Positions 43,397 through 55,354 of a stretch of 64,000 bases of DNA are shown here, one piece after another (position 1 is the first letter of the stretch; each line of letters opens with the position of its first letter). Origin of the DNA: Macrostomum hystrix (Eukaryota; Platyhelminthes; Macrostomidae); NCBI GenBank assembly GCA_950097015.1, contig CATNEN010000039.1, forward strand, positions 8,386,501-8,450,500, written 5' to 3'. A model generated the notes under the pieces. That model did not search any database. It worked only from the letters and a program-made list of their open reading frames with translations, and had not been told where the DNA came from. A program made the translations under genes and the position numbers.

Positions 43397-46300
43397 TCAC
43401 AGGCGATGCTCAAGTAAGCACTTCACTCGATCATCCGCCTTGAGAACCCTCGGCATCTTGAACTGCGCCTCGCTGATGTCCTTGTTCTGCTCGATCATGC
43501 GACGTTTCAGGGCGGCAAAGGAGCCCTGGCCAACTTGAATAACTAGCATGGAGTCAATGTGGCCCTCGGATCTGAACAGCTTGTAGTTCTCGCAGCTGTC
43601 AGTTAGCGACTTGTCAAACTACAATTATAGCAAAAGTGGAAGCAAAAAATTATATTTATTACGATCAGCAAAGCCTTATTGAGGTGCAGTGCCGATTATC
43701 CTACTGAATGCATTTATGTTCATGACAAAAACTAGACCTTCTGTTAGAATGGTTAACTACCTCGACATTCTAGTAGATAGCGGGGCAAGTCGGTGGTTCG
43801 GTATTGGTTACGATATGGTCTGAAATTTCAGAAGGCTGTTAGTACAAAGTGCAATATTCTTCACTGCAAATTATCGAAAGCTCTTAAATCACCACTGATA
43901 TCCAGGTTTTTAGATCCTTTGAATGGTCTGTCTTGTCGTTTTGTATCAATTAACAGTTGAAAAACAACCGAAATTTTTCCCCAGGGGAAAGACCACGTGG
44001 GCATTTCAAATACCCACTGCATACTTGTCGGAGACTGTGGTGATAAGGACAACTAACATTGCACTGTTTAAACCTCAATGGAGAATCCCTATTGGTATAA
44101 AATGTAAAAATGGGGTTATGGAAGTTGTTTCAACGGATAGAGCGAAATATTTCAGTCCGATTGTCATGGTGATTGGTTTTAATATTTTGGTAGATCTTTC
44201 TACTGTTAAAGGTCGTAGTCAGAAACTCCCTTACCACCGATTTCTCGTCTTCTGTTAAACGCCTATCGCCATCTAGCTCAACAAAAAGAACGTAGTACTT
44301 GGTTCCACGCGACACCTCAGCTACGGGTTCGTACAGAAAGCAGTCGCAGGCAGTGAAGTCGACAACTGTGCATTCAAGTCGTTCGGCTGACAGAATGACA
44401 CCGGCTTGAAGACTCTTCTCGGTTGTCTTCTCGACGTGGACGGAGAGAATCTGTGATTTCCTGTAGAATACAAGAGCATAATGCAAGGCCGTATCTAGAA
44501 TTGAAGCCGCAATAAGCAAAAATGTCGGTACCTGTGAGACACTTCAAACACTGGAGCGCAGCCGTCAATGTCTACAACTTTCATAATATCGCCAACGCGA
44601 AGACGGTAGCAGTTGTAGGACGTGGCAACCGTTTCGTACATGCAGCCGACCTGCAGCTCGTGCGCGAGTTTCGGACCTCCCAGATCGTTTCCATTTACAT
44701 CCACAGGAATAAACTCGAAAAATGAACCAGTGAGCAGCGGATGATACCGATCGGGCTCGTCGTCACCCACTATGCTGAGGTTGATACCGACTAGACCTTC
44801 AGTGCCCAAGACGCAGGGACAATAGGCAGGCACGTTGCCCAAGTAGCTCTTCAGGTAGCGAAACGACGACTGAAATGAGCCAGAGCGAGCCAGCATAACG
44901 AATGGAATGCTCGGCCAGGCCTTCTCAAAGAAGCCGCTAAGGTCCTTTCCATTGCCAAACAGAGCCCTGAGCTGGGCAGCTCGCTCAGGCTTCGGGCTAA
45001 GACGCTGATTCAGACGACTCAACAGCTCCGGGTCAACACCCTGAACTTTCTCAGCGTTAAGACTGCCGTTCTCAATGTCTTTAAGCAGCGAGTCCCAGTT
45101 CGCGCTAACGCATCGGACGAAAGTGATGAGGTTGGTTGGGAAGAATGAGTTGGCTGTTCCAACCCTTTCGAGTGATAGAGAAAACACGGCGTGCAGGTAG
45201 AAACAGACTTCAGATTCGTGGATTTTTAGAAACACTTCGTCTGGGGTTGTGTAAAGATCGCCTGAAATGTCAAAAGTGCTAGTTAACTAAGATTTGTGTT
45301 GAATAAAATAGTGAGCATATTTCACTTATTTGACACTAGCCAGATTTGGAACGAAGGGTAATTTGTAACGTTTCTTGAACATCATCTTTAAATTTAATTT
45401 TACTGCCCAGTGTATGATGTCACAGATACTTCATGTAAAGCTTTGGGTTGTATTTCGCAATCAGCACCCCTGTAAACAAACGAGTAACGTGCGAGAGCAT
45501 ACGCAATTAGCTTCCATAGGTTTCTCTATATCCATGGCAACGAACGTAATTCAAGTTGAAAAAACACGGACTGATTGAGCCATTTTGTCTTGATAAGACT
45601 GGCTGCTTCTTTCAAGGTCACAAGCCTCTGCTAGTTTGCTGATTAGACCACCCGACTAAAAGTAAATATTGCTTACATTCAAGCATACCATGGCGTGGTT
45701 TTTGCGTGACAGCCAACATCCACATGAAACTAGCGAACTAACAAAGTTGGCTAAATGAAAATCGGCTATTCATTATTGAATAGAAGTGGGAGTCCTGATG
45801 CGCCAGATTACTCATCACTCACCGCATGAAAAGAAGTACCTTGAAACGGGACCGACTTCGATGCCAAACTCGTTTCTCTTCTCCGCTGGCAGCACCCCCA
45901 GGTACATCTGGCGCGCCATCACGCTCTTGCGACCCACCTTGGACAGAAAGTGATTGGAGCAGGCTTGGGTGGCGAAAAAGCTGAGCACCTGCTGGAAGCG
46001 AGTACGCCTGCTGATTGGGAAGGTCTTGTTCTTGCCGGTGGTTCCGCTAGTCTTCGCCAGGTAGTGTACTGAACCCTTGAAAAAAACGTCAGGCTCTCCA
46101 CTGTAGGCAAGCTGGTTGTACTTTTCGAACTCGGCGTAGTCGCGCACGGGCACCAGAGCTCGATAGTCCTCGATGCCGAGGATTTCGTCGAAACGGTGGT
46201 CTCGGCCGAACAGGGTGCTGCGGCTCTGCCGCACAAGCCGCATCAGCGTCTTCTCCTGCAAGGCCCGCATGGCACTACGAGATTTATAGGCCCGACGGTG

Positions 46301-47126
46301 AATCCAAAGCGAGTAGCGAGCTGCGGTGGCTGTGAAGAGCGCCAGCAGCAACTGCGACCGCATGCCGACCCAGCTGAAAGACTCGCAAGGCTCCAGCCAT
46401 TTCACGTACTGGCAGGCTGCGACGCCCATGGCCGACAAAGCCGAAACCAGAGCTGAATTAGTGCGTTAGATGTACAAATATTACAATTTCAGGACGGCCG
46501 AGAACTGGCACATCATTTGGCGACAGTTGACCCGCAGCCAGCGAGGAGGCAATTCTGCCCATTTCGCTGGCTCCTGAGCACACACGCACACAGATACTGT
46601 ACGCAGGCACGCACGCACACAGGTGTGTACATCTGCCCTGTCTTTTTCATCTTCAGGCAGTGTACACTCTCACTCTGCCTTAAGGGTTGACCCTCCTGGG
46701 CGCAAATTGCATGACAAGCCCTCGATGCCTTCTCTCCACGGCTTGGGGACCTTGGTTGTAGAGGCAACTACTCACCGCTCTGCCACTCATCTCACAGAAG
46801 TGCTCGCTTTAGTGATAGAAATCAGCTATGTGCTTTTGGTTCAACATGATGATAATGAAAGCACGCAAGAAAGTTCTGATAATTGTTTTTTCATACGAGT
46901 TTAAAAAATTTGGAATAAAAACTCGAAACGAGAGATTGTTGATAAAGCGATCATATTACGAGTATACCAGTTTCAGCATAGACTCACCAAGGCCAACAAA
47001 GTACAGGCTGCAACTCCATTGAATTGAGAGCAGTGTCAGCAGAGATGCAGCCAGCACAGCAACGCAGACTGCTGTTGCATTGTTGAGTATCTGCTTAGAC
47101 GTCTGTCGTCCATCGTTTGCGGCCAT
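43397..47126 (-). CDS. GH3-domain membrane protein (GHDC-like)
   Basis: GH3 proteins belong to the adenylate-forming superfamily. In plants they conjugate amino acids to hormones, while animal (GHDC-type) members have no settled function. Five exons join in phase: 47126-46988, 46452-45823, 45261-44532, 44460-44235 and 43618-43397. They give 648 residues. The N-terminus has about three hydrophobic helices (VCVAVLAASLLTLLSI, FVGLALVSALSAMGV, LLLALFTATAARYSLW), so it is membrane-anchored. The nucleotide-binding loop is KTSGTTGKNKTFPIS. Further landmarks are TNLITFVRCVSANWDSLL, YCPCVLGTEGLVGINL, ILSVHVEKTTEKSL and KYYVLFVELDG. The end, LFRSEGHIDSMLVIQVGQGS, matches GHDC proteins. Intron 1 carries a SINE; intron 3 is only 71 bp. 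The PDE gene follows downstream on the same strand. Confidence 0.9.
43960..44165. mobile_element. Fragment of dispersed element, family 3, in GH3 intron 4
   Basis: GGGCATTTCAAATACCCACT, GGAGACTGTGGTGATAAGGA and GGAAGTTGTTTCAACGGATA resemble parts of the copies at 29.8, 48.9 and 49.5 kb. Confidence 0.4.
46500..46795 (-). mobile_element. SINE, family 1, in GH3 intron 1
   Basis: GGCACATCATTTGGCGACAG (tail), GGCAATTCTGCCCATTTCGC and GGCGCAAATTGCATGACAAG occur in order. The B-box region is partly deleted. Confidence 0.75.
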
Positions 47127-47824
47127 GTCGGAAATATCATCAGGCAGGTAAAAAGTACAATTTTTATACGCACCTCAATCGAGCGCCGAGTACCTGTCAT
47201 AGCCTTGTACTTATAGCCGAGGCTCGAGTCCTTTTGCCCTTTACCTGTTACACTTTAGTCCACGCGATGTCTTATCTCTGAAATGCTCATGCGGCCTCTG
47301 TATGACGGCTATCCAGTCGGCAGCCGCATGCAAGTAAAATGAGCAAGCTTTTTCTTGTACTCGCTTTCAATACGTTGCTGCAATCTCGTAGCAGGGGCTA
47401 ATGAAAATTTTTTTGTTTATTTTAATCTTTTTTACTAAATCTGATAAGCAGCTCAATTCGCTAAACTTTAAATAGTATCTGGGTGACAGCGCCTTGTTGT
47501 TTGGCGTCATAGGCACAATCCTGAAAAATATTTTCCTAGCTTCACTCACTGAGACTTTGTGCTGCCAAGCTATTTCTCAAAACAGTAAAACAGTCCACTC
47601 GCACGATTGAAAGCCTGTTTATTATCTCGCACTGGTCAGATTTTTGGCTTAAAAATAGGTATTGAAGGACATTAGGAAATAAAATTGGTCGCTAGCAACA
47701 GAAGCGATCTAGGAGTATAATAATTTATACGAGTGTAATTATGAACTTTCAGCTCAGAATATTGAATAAAGAATATTTTAGAGAATAATCTCAGAAACGT
47801 TTCTCGATGGTTAGTGGGTGCAGA

Positions 47825-48085
47825 GTGGCATCTCGCACCAAGGTACAAGGCGAGGCCACATTCATTTGGGGCGCAGCCGTGGAGAGAAGGCTTGGGGGCT
47901 TGTCGTGCAATTGACGCCCTTGAGGGCCATCCTCCAAGACACAGTGACAGTGTACACTGCCTGATGATGAGAAAGTCAGGGCAGATGTACACACCTGTGT
48001 GAGCGTGTGCCTGCGTACAGTATCTGTGTGCGTGTATGCTTTGGAGTCAGCGAAATCGGCAGAATGATGTGTTATAGCCCGCGGC
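47825..48085 (+). mobile_element. SINE, family 1
   Basis: AGGCGAGGCCACATTCATTT, GCTTGTCGTGCAATTGACGC and GATGATGAGAAAGTCAGGGC occur in order. The 3' part is diverged. Confidence 0.75.
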
Positions 48086-48884
48086 CCTCCTGCAGTTATT
48101 ATAATTATTATTATTATTGTCGCTCTGTATAGTCCGGTGCCTTTCGTCCACTGATCTTTTCGATCAGTCGTTTCGTCTTTTCGAATATCGATATGTACAT
48201 TTCATAACATAAGTCAACATTGCGGCAAGACACACTAACTGATCGTCCTTCATGGTCTTGTTTAAATTTTTGTAAGGCCTTTTAATTCCAGGCTGGTGTC
48301 TGCATTTGCCTTTTTACGAAGTTTTACGAGGTTACTCAGGTACACCAGGGACCTCGTATACCTGGCTACTGTCAGCAATTGCGTTGCCACAATCGAACCA
48401 TTATAGCTTATTAACCATTAGCAACTTTGTTTCCTTTACAATCTGTTGCTAGTGCAGGTGCTTTGAGTCGCATGGAAAATGACAGTGGTTCTCTGCAACT
48501 GTCAGTGGCTAGACATTGTTCATTCACTCGATATAATTTTCCCGAAGTGAGTTTAGCTCTTGAAAGTATCACGAGCTGCTGGGGGCCCACTTTCAGTTCC
48601 CAATCAATGCGGTTCTAGCAAAAAAGGATATTTTCAATTGATTTTTTGAAGGCCACTTTTTGGAGAAGGCTGTTGTGGCACAACTCGCTAATGAATCCAG
48701 AGAAGAGTGGCTTAGATTTTTTTCGAGTCCTCACGTTTTCTACTCAGAGTGACGATTTCGTCTCGAAGTTATTTTAATTAGCCCTGCAAATCTTGTTCAC
48801 CTTCAGATTGTATAGATTTTCAGTTCATTGGTTCCTTCAAATTAGAAAAAAAATTTTCTTTAGCTATTTTTACGCCTGGGAAAA

Positions 48885-49180
48885 TCCCACGTGGGGTTCC
48901 ACTGCCTACTTCACGATTGCTCCCAAATCAAATGACCGATATTTGTGAAAGTCCACCATATCGATCAATATTTTTGCCATTTACGATGAACTGATTTTTA
49001 AAGCCATCCGACGTCAGCATCGTCGAGGTATTCAGCGATTCCTGTGGAAGACACTGGTGACAAGGATCCAACTCAGATTGCTGTTTACAAACCTCAAAGG
49101 CGAGTCCATATTGATTCAATAATCTGAGTCCATCTGTCGTAGGGACATTCGTTCTCAGCATCCCAGGCTCCATTTCCCTT
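48885..49180. mobile_element. Dispersed element, family 3
   Basis: CTTCACGATTGCTCCCAAAT, CGATATTTGTGAAAGTCCAC and TAAAGCCATCCGACGTCAGC match the complement of the 59-kb copy. Related sequence continues at 49.48-49.60 kb. Confidence 0.5.
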
Positions 49181-49734
49181 CATCGCCTTTTGAAGCATCG
49201 GCGGAAACCGTCGGGAACTTCAACAAAGCACCCGATCGGCATGTACAAGACGACTGCGTTCCCAAAACTGAAATAGAAGAATGAATTCTCTTCTGCTGGC
49301 AGTCTTCAGTCAGTAGGCGTAAAATGGACGGGAAAGAGATGCTGACAACAATGGCATAGTTTGTAGAGCCGAGTTTGTTAGCTTCCTTGGTGGAATTTTG
49401 TGAGCAGAAAAGTTATGCATATTGGTGGTTTTTTGCCACCTGACACCCCGACAAGAATCCTTGAATATCTCGACGTTGCCTAGTTTTTTTATTGTGGAAG
49501 TTGTTAAATCGGATTGAGCGGAAAATGTTATGCCATGTTCTGTACTTTCATCACGATTCGTTCAATATTTTAGGAGATACAGAAAAAAATAGGGTATTTC
49601 TATTGTTAAAAAGCAAGCAAACTTTAGACTTTCACACTTCAAAGAAAAATAATTATATAGCCCGTGCATGAACAACCAACAGCGCCACATAGTTCATTGC
49701 AATCGTGTTATCAGCTAGTGGAACTACAAAACGC

Positions 49735-50160
49735 AAGCACATGAAACTCAAGAACACGGGCCAACCTTTTGTTGCGCAACTTCTGAAACAATAATCAAGT
49801 CGCCAGCTCTTCGGACCGTCAAGTTATTCAATGTTTCTGGCCGAAGGTCCGATTTTTCCCATAAGTGCTAGTGTATTTCATACAGCAGTGTTCACAAATT
49901 AGCACTGCGCCTCAGTGCGGCCTTGCCAGGCCTTCAAAATATATCAGCATGTCACCTGAATGTGCCTGCATCATGTCCGTATTCAGTAGTCACATACCTT
50001 TATCTAGACGAATTTGCTGGACCTTCAAGGGCAACAACAGGTGGAAATATGGACACCCTGACGTGAATTTCTCCGATTTCACTGATTAAGCCTAAATATT
50101 AAGCGCAGCTCGACCACAGTACACCATCGCCCAGTCTGTCAACCAATCAGTCACCACCCA
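49735..50160 (+). mobile_element. Family-4 element, single arm
   Basis: AACTCAAGAACACGGGCCAA, TTTCTGGCCGAAGGTCCGAT and CACTGCGCCTCAGTGCGGCC match the left arm of the fold-back element at 10.2 kb in the same order. Confidence 0.65.
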
Positions 50161-50559
50161 ACTCTGTTAGTATTCAGGCGCTGCCGAAAAATCCCCCTTG
50201 GTAAATCGGAAATGAAGCCGTAACAGAAATTATGTAGATTGTAGAAGATAAGGCATGCCTTTTAGGGTTGCAATTTTATAAATCTATTTGTTTGGATTAT
50301 AAATTAATTAGTATAGATTTAAACTAAAATTAAATTCACTTAAATTCCGCGATTAACCTAATAAATCCCGGAGAATGTGACATTTGTCTATGGCCCGTCA
50401 TGCCTCAGGCGGTTAAGCCGCCTTATTCCACTTTGTCATACTTCCAAGTATGCAAGCTGTGGAAATAATTTTTCTGTCTATGGCTGCAACAAAGATTTCA
50501 ATCTGTGTTAATAGATACAAAATGAAAAGCTGACTTTACGGACGGTTCCACAGATTCAG

Positions 50560-50820
50560 TTACAAAGATTATTCCCGAGCTGCGAAAGGGAACGAAGTCA
50601 TCTGATGACGACGTTCGCCAAGCTCCATTAGACATAGCGGCTGTGAAAGCTTTAAACGATACGATTTAAGTCTAAAAATACCACGAGCAGGAACAAATGG
50701 GCCGAAAAGTTATTTGACAATTGGAGACAGAGCCGCGGTATGGATTGCATCGCCGTACATAAACTGGCCGACGAAGAGCTTTAGTGTCTTCTGCGTGACA
50801 CTGACTCGATCAATATATTC
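50560..50820 (+). pseudogene. Decayed Crypton/KCTD1-type domain fragment
   Basis: One frame reads NTTSRNKWAEKLFDNWRQSR then GMDCIAVHKLADEEL, stop, CLLRDTDSI. It resembles the domain at the start of Crypton-type tyrosine recombinases and the host genes derived from them, with the pattern TxxxxxWAxxxFxxW...LxxxxxxxELxxLL. Stops and a frame change mark it as dead. No catalytic part is seen. Confidence 0.35.
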
Positions 50821-50887
50821 CATGTAAAAACAGTCCGATTAGCAATATAATTTGCAGTGTTGTGTTTAATACAATAAGCAAAAAACC

Positions 50888-51179
50888 AAGGACCACTAGA
50901 AGAAGAAGGTCGGGACATTTAGACAATGTTTAATAGGCTGATTTGCATGGACAAATCCACTAGAGAGACAGCAAATTTTCACTTTATCACATTAGGCAAC
51001 ATGTTTTGCAAAAAATATTAAAAGAACAGCATTGGATGTGCTTCCAATGAAAAGTTACCAAAATTTTCATGTCAAAAAAGTGAAAAAGTTCCTTATCTCG
51101 CCAGTGCATTTACCGTGAAAATCTGCCTTTAATACATTTTCCAAGAAAGTGTCCCGTCCTTCTTCTTCTAGTGGTCCTT
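50888..51179. mobile_element. 292-bp MITE with ~30-bp inverted termini
   Basis: AAGGACCACTAGAAGAAGAA opens the left end and TTCTTCTTCTAGTGGTCCTT closes the right; the similarity extends into GGTCGGGACA. No clear target duplication is seen. A half-copy is at 42983-43160. Its right end is 11 bp from the GPCR stop codon, so it probably forms that gene's 3' UTR. Confidence 0.75.
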
Positions 51180-51190
51180 ACAAAATACAT

Positions 51191-52741
51191 TCAAACCGAC
51201 AGGCAATCAGTTACACACCTGCCTCGGCAGGTAAGCGTGCGCCTGAACGCCTGCCTGAAGTCCTTGTTGAAGACAGTGTAGATGACCGGATTGATTGCGC
51301 TGTTGCAGTAGCCGAGCCAGAAGAAAAAGTCGAAGGCCAGGTGGGGCACGCAGCGGCACAGGATGTGCACCAGGTAGGTGGTGAAGAACGGGAACCAGCA
51401 GAGCACGAATGCCCCCATGATGAGGCCCAGGACCAACGTCGAGCGGCGCTCCTTGGCTTTCGCCAGGCGTCGCTTTCGTTTAAGAGCCTCGCTCAGCTCC
51501 GTCAGCGGCTCGATCGCTCCGCCGCCGCTGCCAGCAACGCCGCCGACACCGCCTCCATTGACTGCGCAGGAAGTCGCAGGAACGACTTCTTCATCCTCGT
51601 CATCCTCATCGTCGTCGTTCCGGGGTCGCTCGCTGATGCACTGGGAGGCGTCGTCATTGTCGATTCTGTCGTTTGTGTCTACCGGCGAAGCGGACTTTGA
51701 CGGAGATTTTCGTGAAGAGGTTCTTGTCTGAAAAGGCAATATGCGAGCTTAGACACGGAGACACTAATTAAAAATATAATTTATGAAATTTTTCATTTTT
51801 GGACGAATTTTCAGCACGTCTTAAACAAGGGATTGATCAGGTTTGAAAGATGAATGAATAGATCAGGTGTTTCTCAGGTGCATTAATAGGTCATGGCTTT
51901 GTCATAAAACTTAATTGGTCAGGTGCTTTGTCAGATTGCAACTAGGTCAGGTTACAATACTCAAATACTGAAGTTGCTCGAAACGAGCATCGCTCACCCG
52001 CAGCTGATCGGCGGACTTCTTCAGCGCTGCCATGTTCACTGAGTGAATGAGTCGTCTGCGGCGCACTCGCTGTCTGGCAGTCTGGAAGATCTTGGCGTAC
52101 ACCACCACCATGATGAGCATGGGGATGTAGAAACTGCCCATGCTTGAGTAAAGCACGTAGCCGATTTCGTCTGTCAGCTCGCAGCGGTCTGCGCTGACCT
52201 GCGGCTTACGCCAGCCCAGCAGAGGCGGCAGGCATATAGCGGCGGACAGGAGCCAGACCACGGCAATCATCAGGGCCGCACGTGACCGCGTCCTCTGCCT
52301 GGGATAGGCCAGGGCCCTGGACACGCTCCAGTAGCGGTCCAGGCTGATCAGGCACAGGTTCATGATGCTGGCTGTGCACATCAGCACGTCTATGGCCAGC
52401 CACAGCTCGCACCATTTGGCGCCGAACACCCAGGAGCCAAGCAGCTGATTTGTGAGCGAGAACGGCATCACCAGGACGCCCAGAAGCAGGTCGGCGAAGG
52501 CCAACGACGCAAGGAACCAGTTCTGCACCGTGGCCACCTTGCGGTCGCGGGCGATGGCTACGATCACCAGCACGTTGCCAAGCACAACCAGCACCCAGAC
52601 GGCCAGCACACTGAGGGCGATCAGGGTGGCTTCCAGTATCGAGTAGCGAAGTCGAAGCAACGATGTCGAACTGCTAGATGAGTTGCCGATGCTAGTGACG
52701 CTGTGCGATCCGTTGAGCCAGTGGGAAAAGCTTGAGTGCAT
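51191..52741 (-). CDS. Biogenic-amine G-protein-coupled receptor (octopamine/tyramine/alpha2-adrenergic-like)
   Basis: This is a rhodopsin-class receptor at the cell surface. Exons 52741-51998 and 51727-51191 join in phase 0 to give 426 residues. Seven helices are visible. Key positions are D84 in SLAFADLLLG (2.50), C111 (3.25), D118 in LAIDVLMCTASI (the amine-binding Asp 3.32) and DRY at 135-137. TM5 is YVLYSSMGSFYIPMLIM with serines. TM6 is LGLIMGAFVLCWFPFF, and TM7 is FFWLGYCNSAINPVIYTVFN with NPxxY. The N-terminus has NGS and NSS glycosylation sites. The third intracellular loop is long and contains an acidic run (DDDEDDEDEE). TM7 and helix 8 resemble alpha2-adrenergic, octopamine and tyramine receptors; the ligand cannot be fixed. 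An ATTTTTTATCACAG acceptor lies about 35 bp before the ATG. A 270-bp intron separates the exons. Confidence 0.92.
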
Positions 52742-53399
52742 CCTGCCTGGCAGGTTCGGCGGAGTGTACGAAGCTGTGATAAAAAATCTGGAGCCGCTCC
52801 ACCAGCCAATCCGCTCAGGGCGTGGGGAAGGGTTCGGTCACATCTCGCCAGCCAATCGTGGACCGCCAAGTGGAATGCCAGACGAACTGGCAGGGTGCAT
52901 AAAAATGAATTCCTCATTATCCGATAAGCAGCCAATCGGCGAATCGGAAATGAAATGAAAAGCCTTGCAGATCAGAAGTTTGTATGACTAAGGCATCAAT
53001 TGTGCCCGGGGGGTGCAAATACAGATTATAGCTTAGTTGATCTCGGTCCTGCAATGCCCAGGTCCCTGATAAGGGCTTATCTCGAGATCCCGATGAGCGA
53101 CACATGAACCAGGCGACACCAGGCAGAATAGGAAGGATTAACGCGCCCGAGGCTAATGTCTCGCTGATTTAATGAAATCCTTTTAAAGCAGGTTTATGTG
53201 CTTTTTGTCACTTTGCTGCTCGCTAGAGTCCCCAGCATGAGTGTTTTTTTGTTTTGAAACGAATAAAAGCTGTCACCGGGGAGTCTTGTTCATGGACTAA
53301 AAACTTGTTGTCTGCTGACTGCTGGCCTTCAGAGTCTGTCACCCATGATTTTAAACTGACACTTTTATCACAGACCAACTCATCGACCTCATTCATGCC

Positions 53400-54540
53400 C
53401 AACCTCAGTCATTTACAATCAGTCATTCACAATCAGTCATTCACAATCAATCATTCACAATCAGTCATTTGCAATCAGTCATTTGCAATCAGTTATTCAC
53501 AATCAGTCATTCACAATCAGTCATTCACAATCAGTCATTTGCAATCAGTCATTTACAATCAGTCATTCGCAATCAGTCATTTGCAATCAGTCATTTGCAA
53601 TCAGTCATTCGCAATCAGTCATTTGCAATCAGTCATTTGCAATCAGTCATTTGCAATCAGTCATTCACAATCAGTCATTTGCAATCAGTCATTTGCAATC
53701 AGTCATTCACAATCAGTCACTTGCAATCAGTCATTCACAATCAGTCATTTGCAATCAGTCATTTGCAATCAGTCATTCACAATCAGTCATTTGCAATCAG
53801 TCATTCACAATCAGTCATTCACAATCAGTCATTCACAATCAGTCATTCACAATCAGTCATTTGCAATCAGTCATTCACAATCAGTCATTTGCAATCAGTC
53901 ATTCACAATCAGTCATTTGCAATCAGTCATTTACAATCAGTCATTCACAATCAGTCATTTGCAATCAGTCATTTGCAATCAGTCATTCACAATCAGTCAT
54001 TCGCAATCAGTCATTCACAATCAGTCATTCACAATCAGTCATTTGCAATCAGTCATTTACAATCAGTCATTTGCAATCAATCATTCACAATCAGTCATTT
54101 GCAATCAGTCATTTGCAATCAGTCATTTGCAATCAGTCATTCACAATCAGTCATTTGCAATCAGTCATTTGCAATCAGTCATTCACAATCAGTCACTTGC
54201 AATCAGTCATTCACAATCAGTCATTCACAATCAGTCATTCACAATCAGTCATTCACAATCTCAGTCATTCAGAATCTCAGTCATTCAGAATCTCAGTCAT
54301 TCTCAATCTCAGTCATTCACAATCTCAGTCATTCAGAATCTCAGTCATTCACAATCTCAGTCATTCACAGTCTCAGTCATTCACAATCTCAGTCATTCAC
54401 AATCTCAGTCATTCACAATCTCAGTCATTCACAATCTCAGTCATTCTCAATCTCAGTCATTCACAATCTCAGTCAGTCACAATCTCAGTCATTCTCAATC
54501 TCAGTCATTCACAATCTCAGTCATTCACAATGTCACTCAT
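53400..54540. repeat. 14-bp minisatellite that switches to 16 bp
   Basis: About 60 units of CAGTCATTCACAAT or CAGTCATTTGCAAT (14 bp) run from 53400 to about 54255. They are followed by about 17 units with an extra TC, CTCAGTCATTCACAAT (16 bp). The open frames across it are artefacts. Confidence 0.96.
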
Positions 54541-54544
54541 TCCC

Positions 54545-55350
54545 AGCAGAGCCTGTAAACACAGTCACACAGTTAGTTATCTGAGGCACTGGTTCAAATT
54601 GACTGCCATAAAGTGCAAAAGCTTGAGACCGGGCCGCGATAATACTATAGGCTGCCAGCCATGAGAGCTATGGGATTTGCGGCCAAGACCTAATCTGGTC
54701 ATTCTTCATGCCCTGCACTGCCAGCTCGCCGCTGTTCGCTGCTCAGCGGCCTTCCATCCAGACCCGATGGCAGGGGCTGAGTAAGGAAACGAGTCTGCTG
54801 ACTTCGGGTAAAGCTGACAGTCGATGGTTAGGCAATAAATCTGCTGCCAAAAGAAGCAGCCGCGGCAGGGACTAACAAAGAGAAACAGGGCATCGAGTAT
54901 GAGCTTACTCAGAAGCTAGTTAACTAGGCCGGCCCAGCTAAACAAAAAAGCCTTCCCGTCCGGTGCATGTCGAGTTTACGACTAGATTTGAAGCATCTGC
55001 ACTAATTCACCAGTTAAATTTAATATGAATTGTTAGCGAATGTAATTACAAGTATGTCTATGGCATTAAAAAACTATTCGGGTACATGATATCGACTCAA
55101 ATGTTTTCTTTGGCCGCAGAGCTTGACCATAGACATATCTAAGAAACAGCATTAGAGCGTGCTACTCTAAGGGTCAACAGTCGTCATTCGAGTCCCTCTA
55201 TTTGACATGTGGTTTAGGCCATAGATGGTTTACCATTCCATAGCATTTTTTACAGGTTATACTCGTAGAAAAGTCTATGGCCTCGGAGCTTTAAAGCTTT
55301 GAAGCTACTGTAACATTAGCCACAGATATTTGCAGTCTATGGCCAAGAGG
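54545..55350. other. Spacer
   Basis: No gene is seen. The words CATAGAC/GTCTATGGC recur in both orientations between 55.07 and 55.35 kb, possibly an eroded inverted-repeat element. Confidence 0.45.
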
Positions 55351-55354
55351 GACA

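Larger units (their letters stand above)
47130..51190. other. 4-kb spacer between GH3 gene and GPCR
   Basis: It contains a SINE, family-3 and family-4 repeats, a Crypton-like remnant and a MITE, each listed separately. Between them (47.2-47.8, 48.1-48.9, 49.2-49.7 and 50.2-50.5 kb) I see AT-rich sequence with no gene. Confidence 0.55.

Noticed and set aside
53254-54664. Three overlapping open frames of 370-434 codons (SVIHNQSF repeats)
   Set aside because: The 14/16-bp array has no stop in any plus-strand frame; there is no splice or start context.
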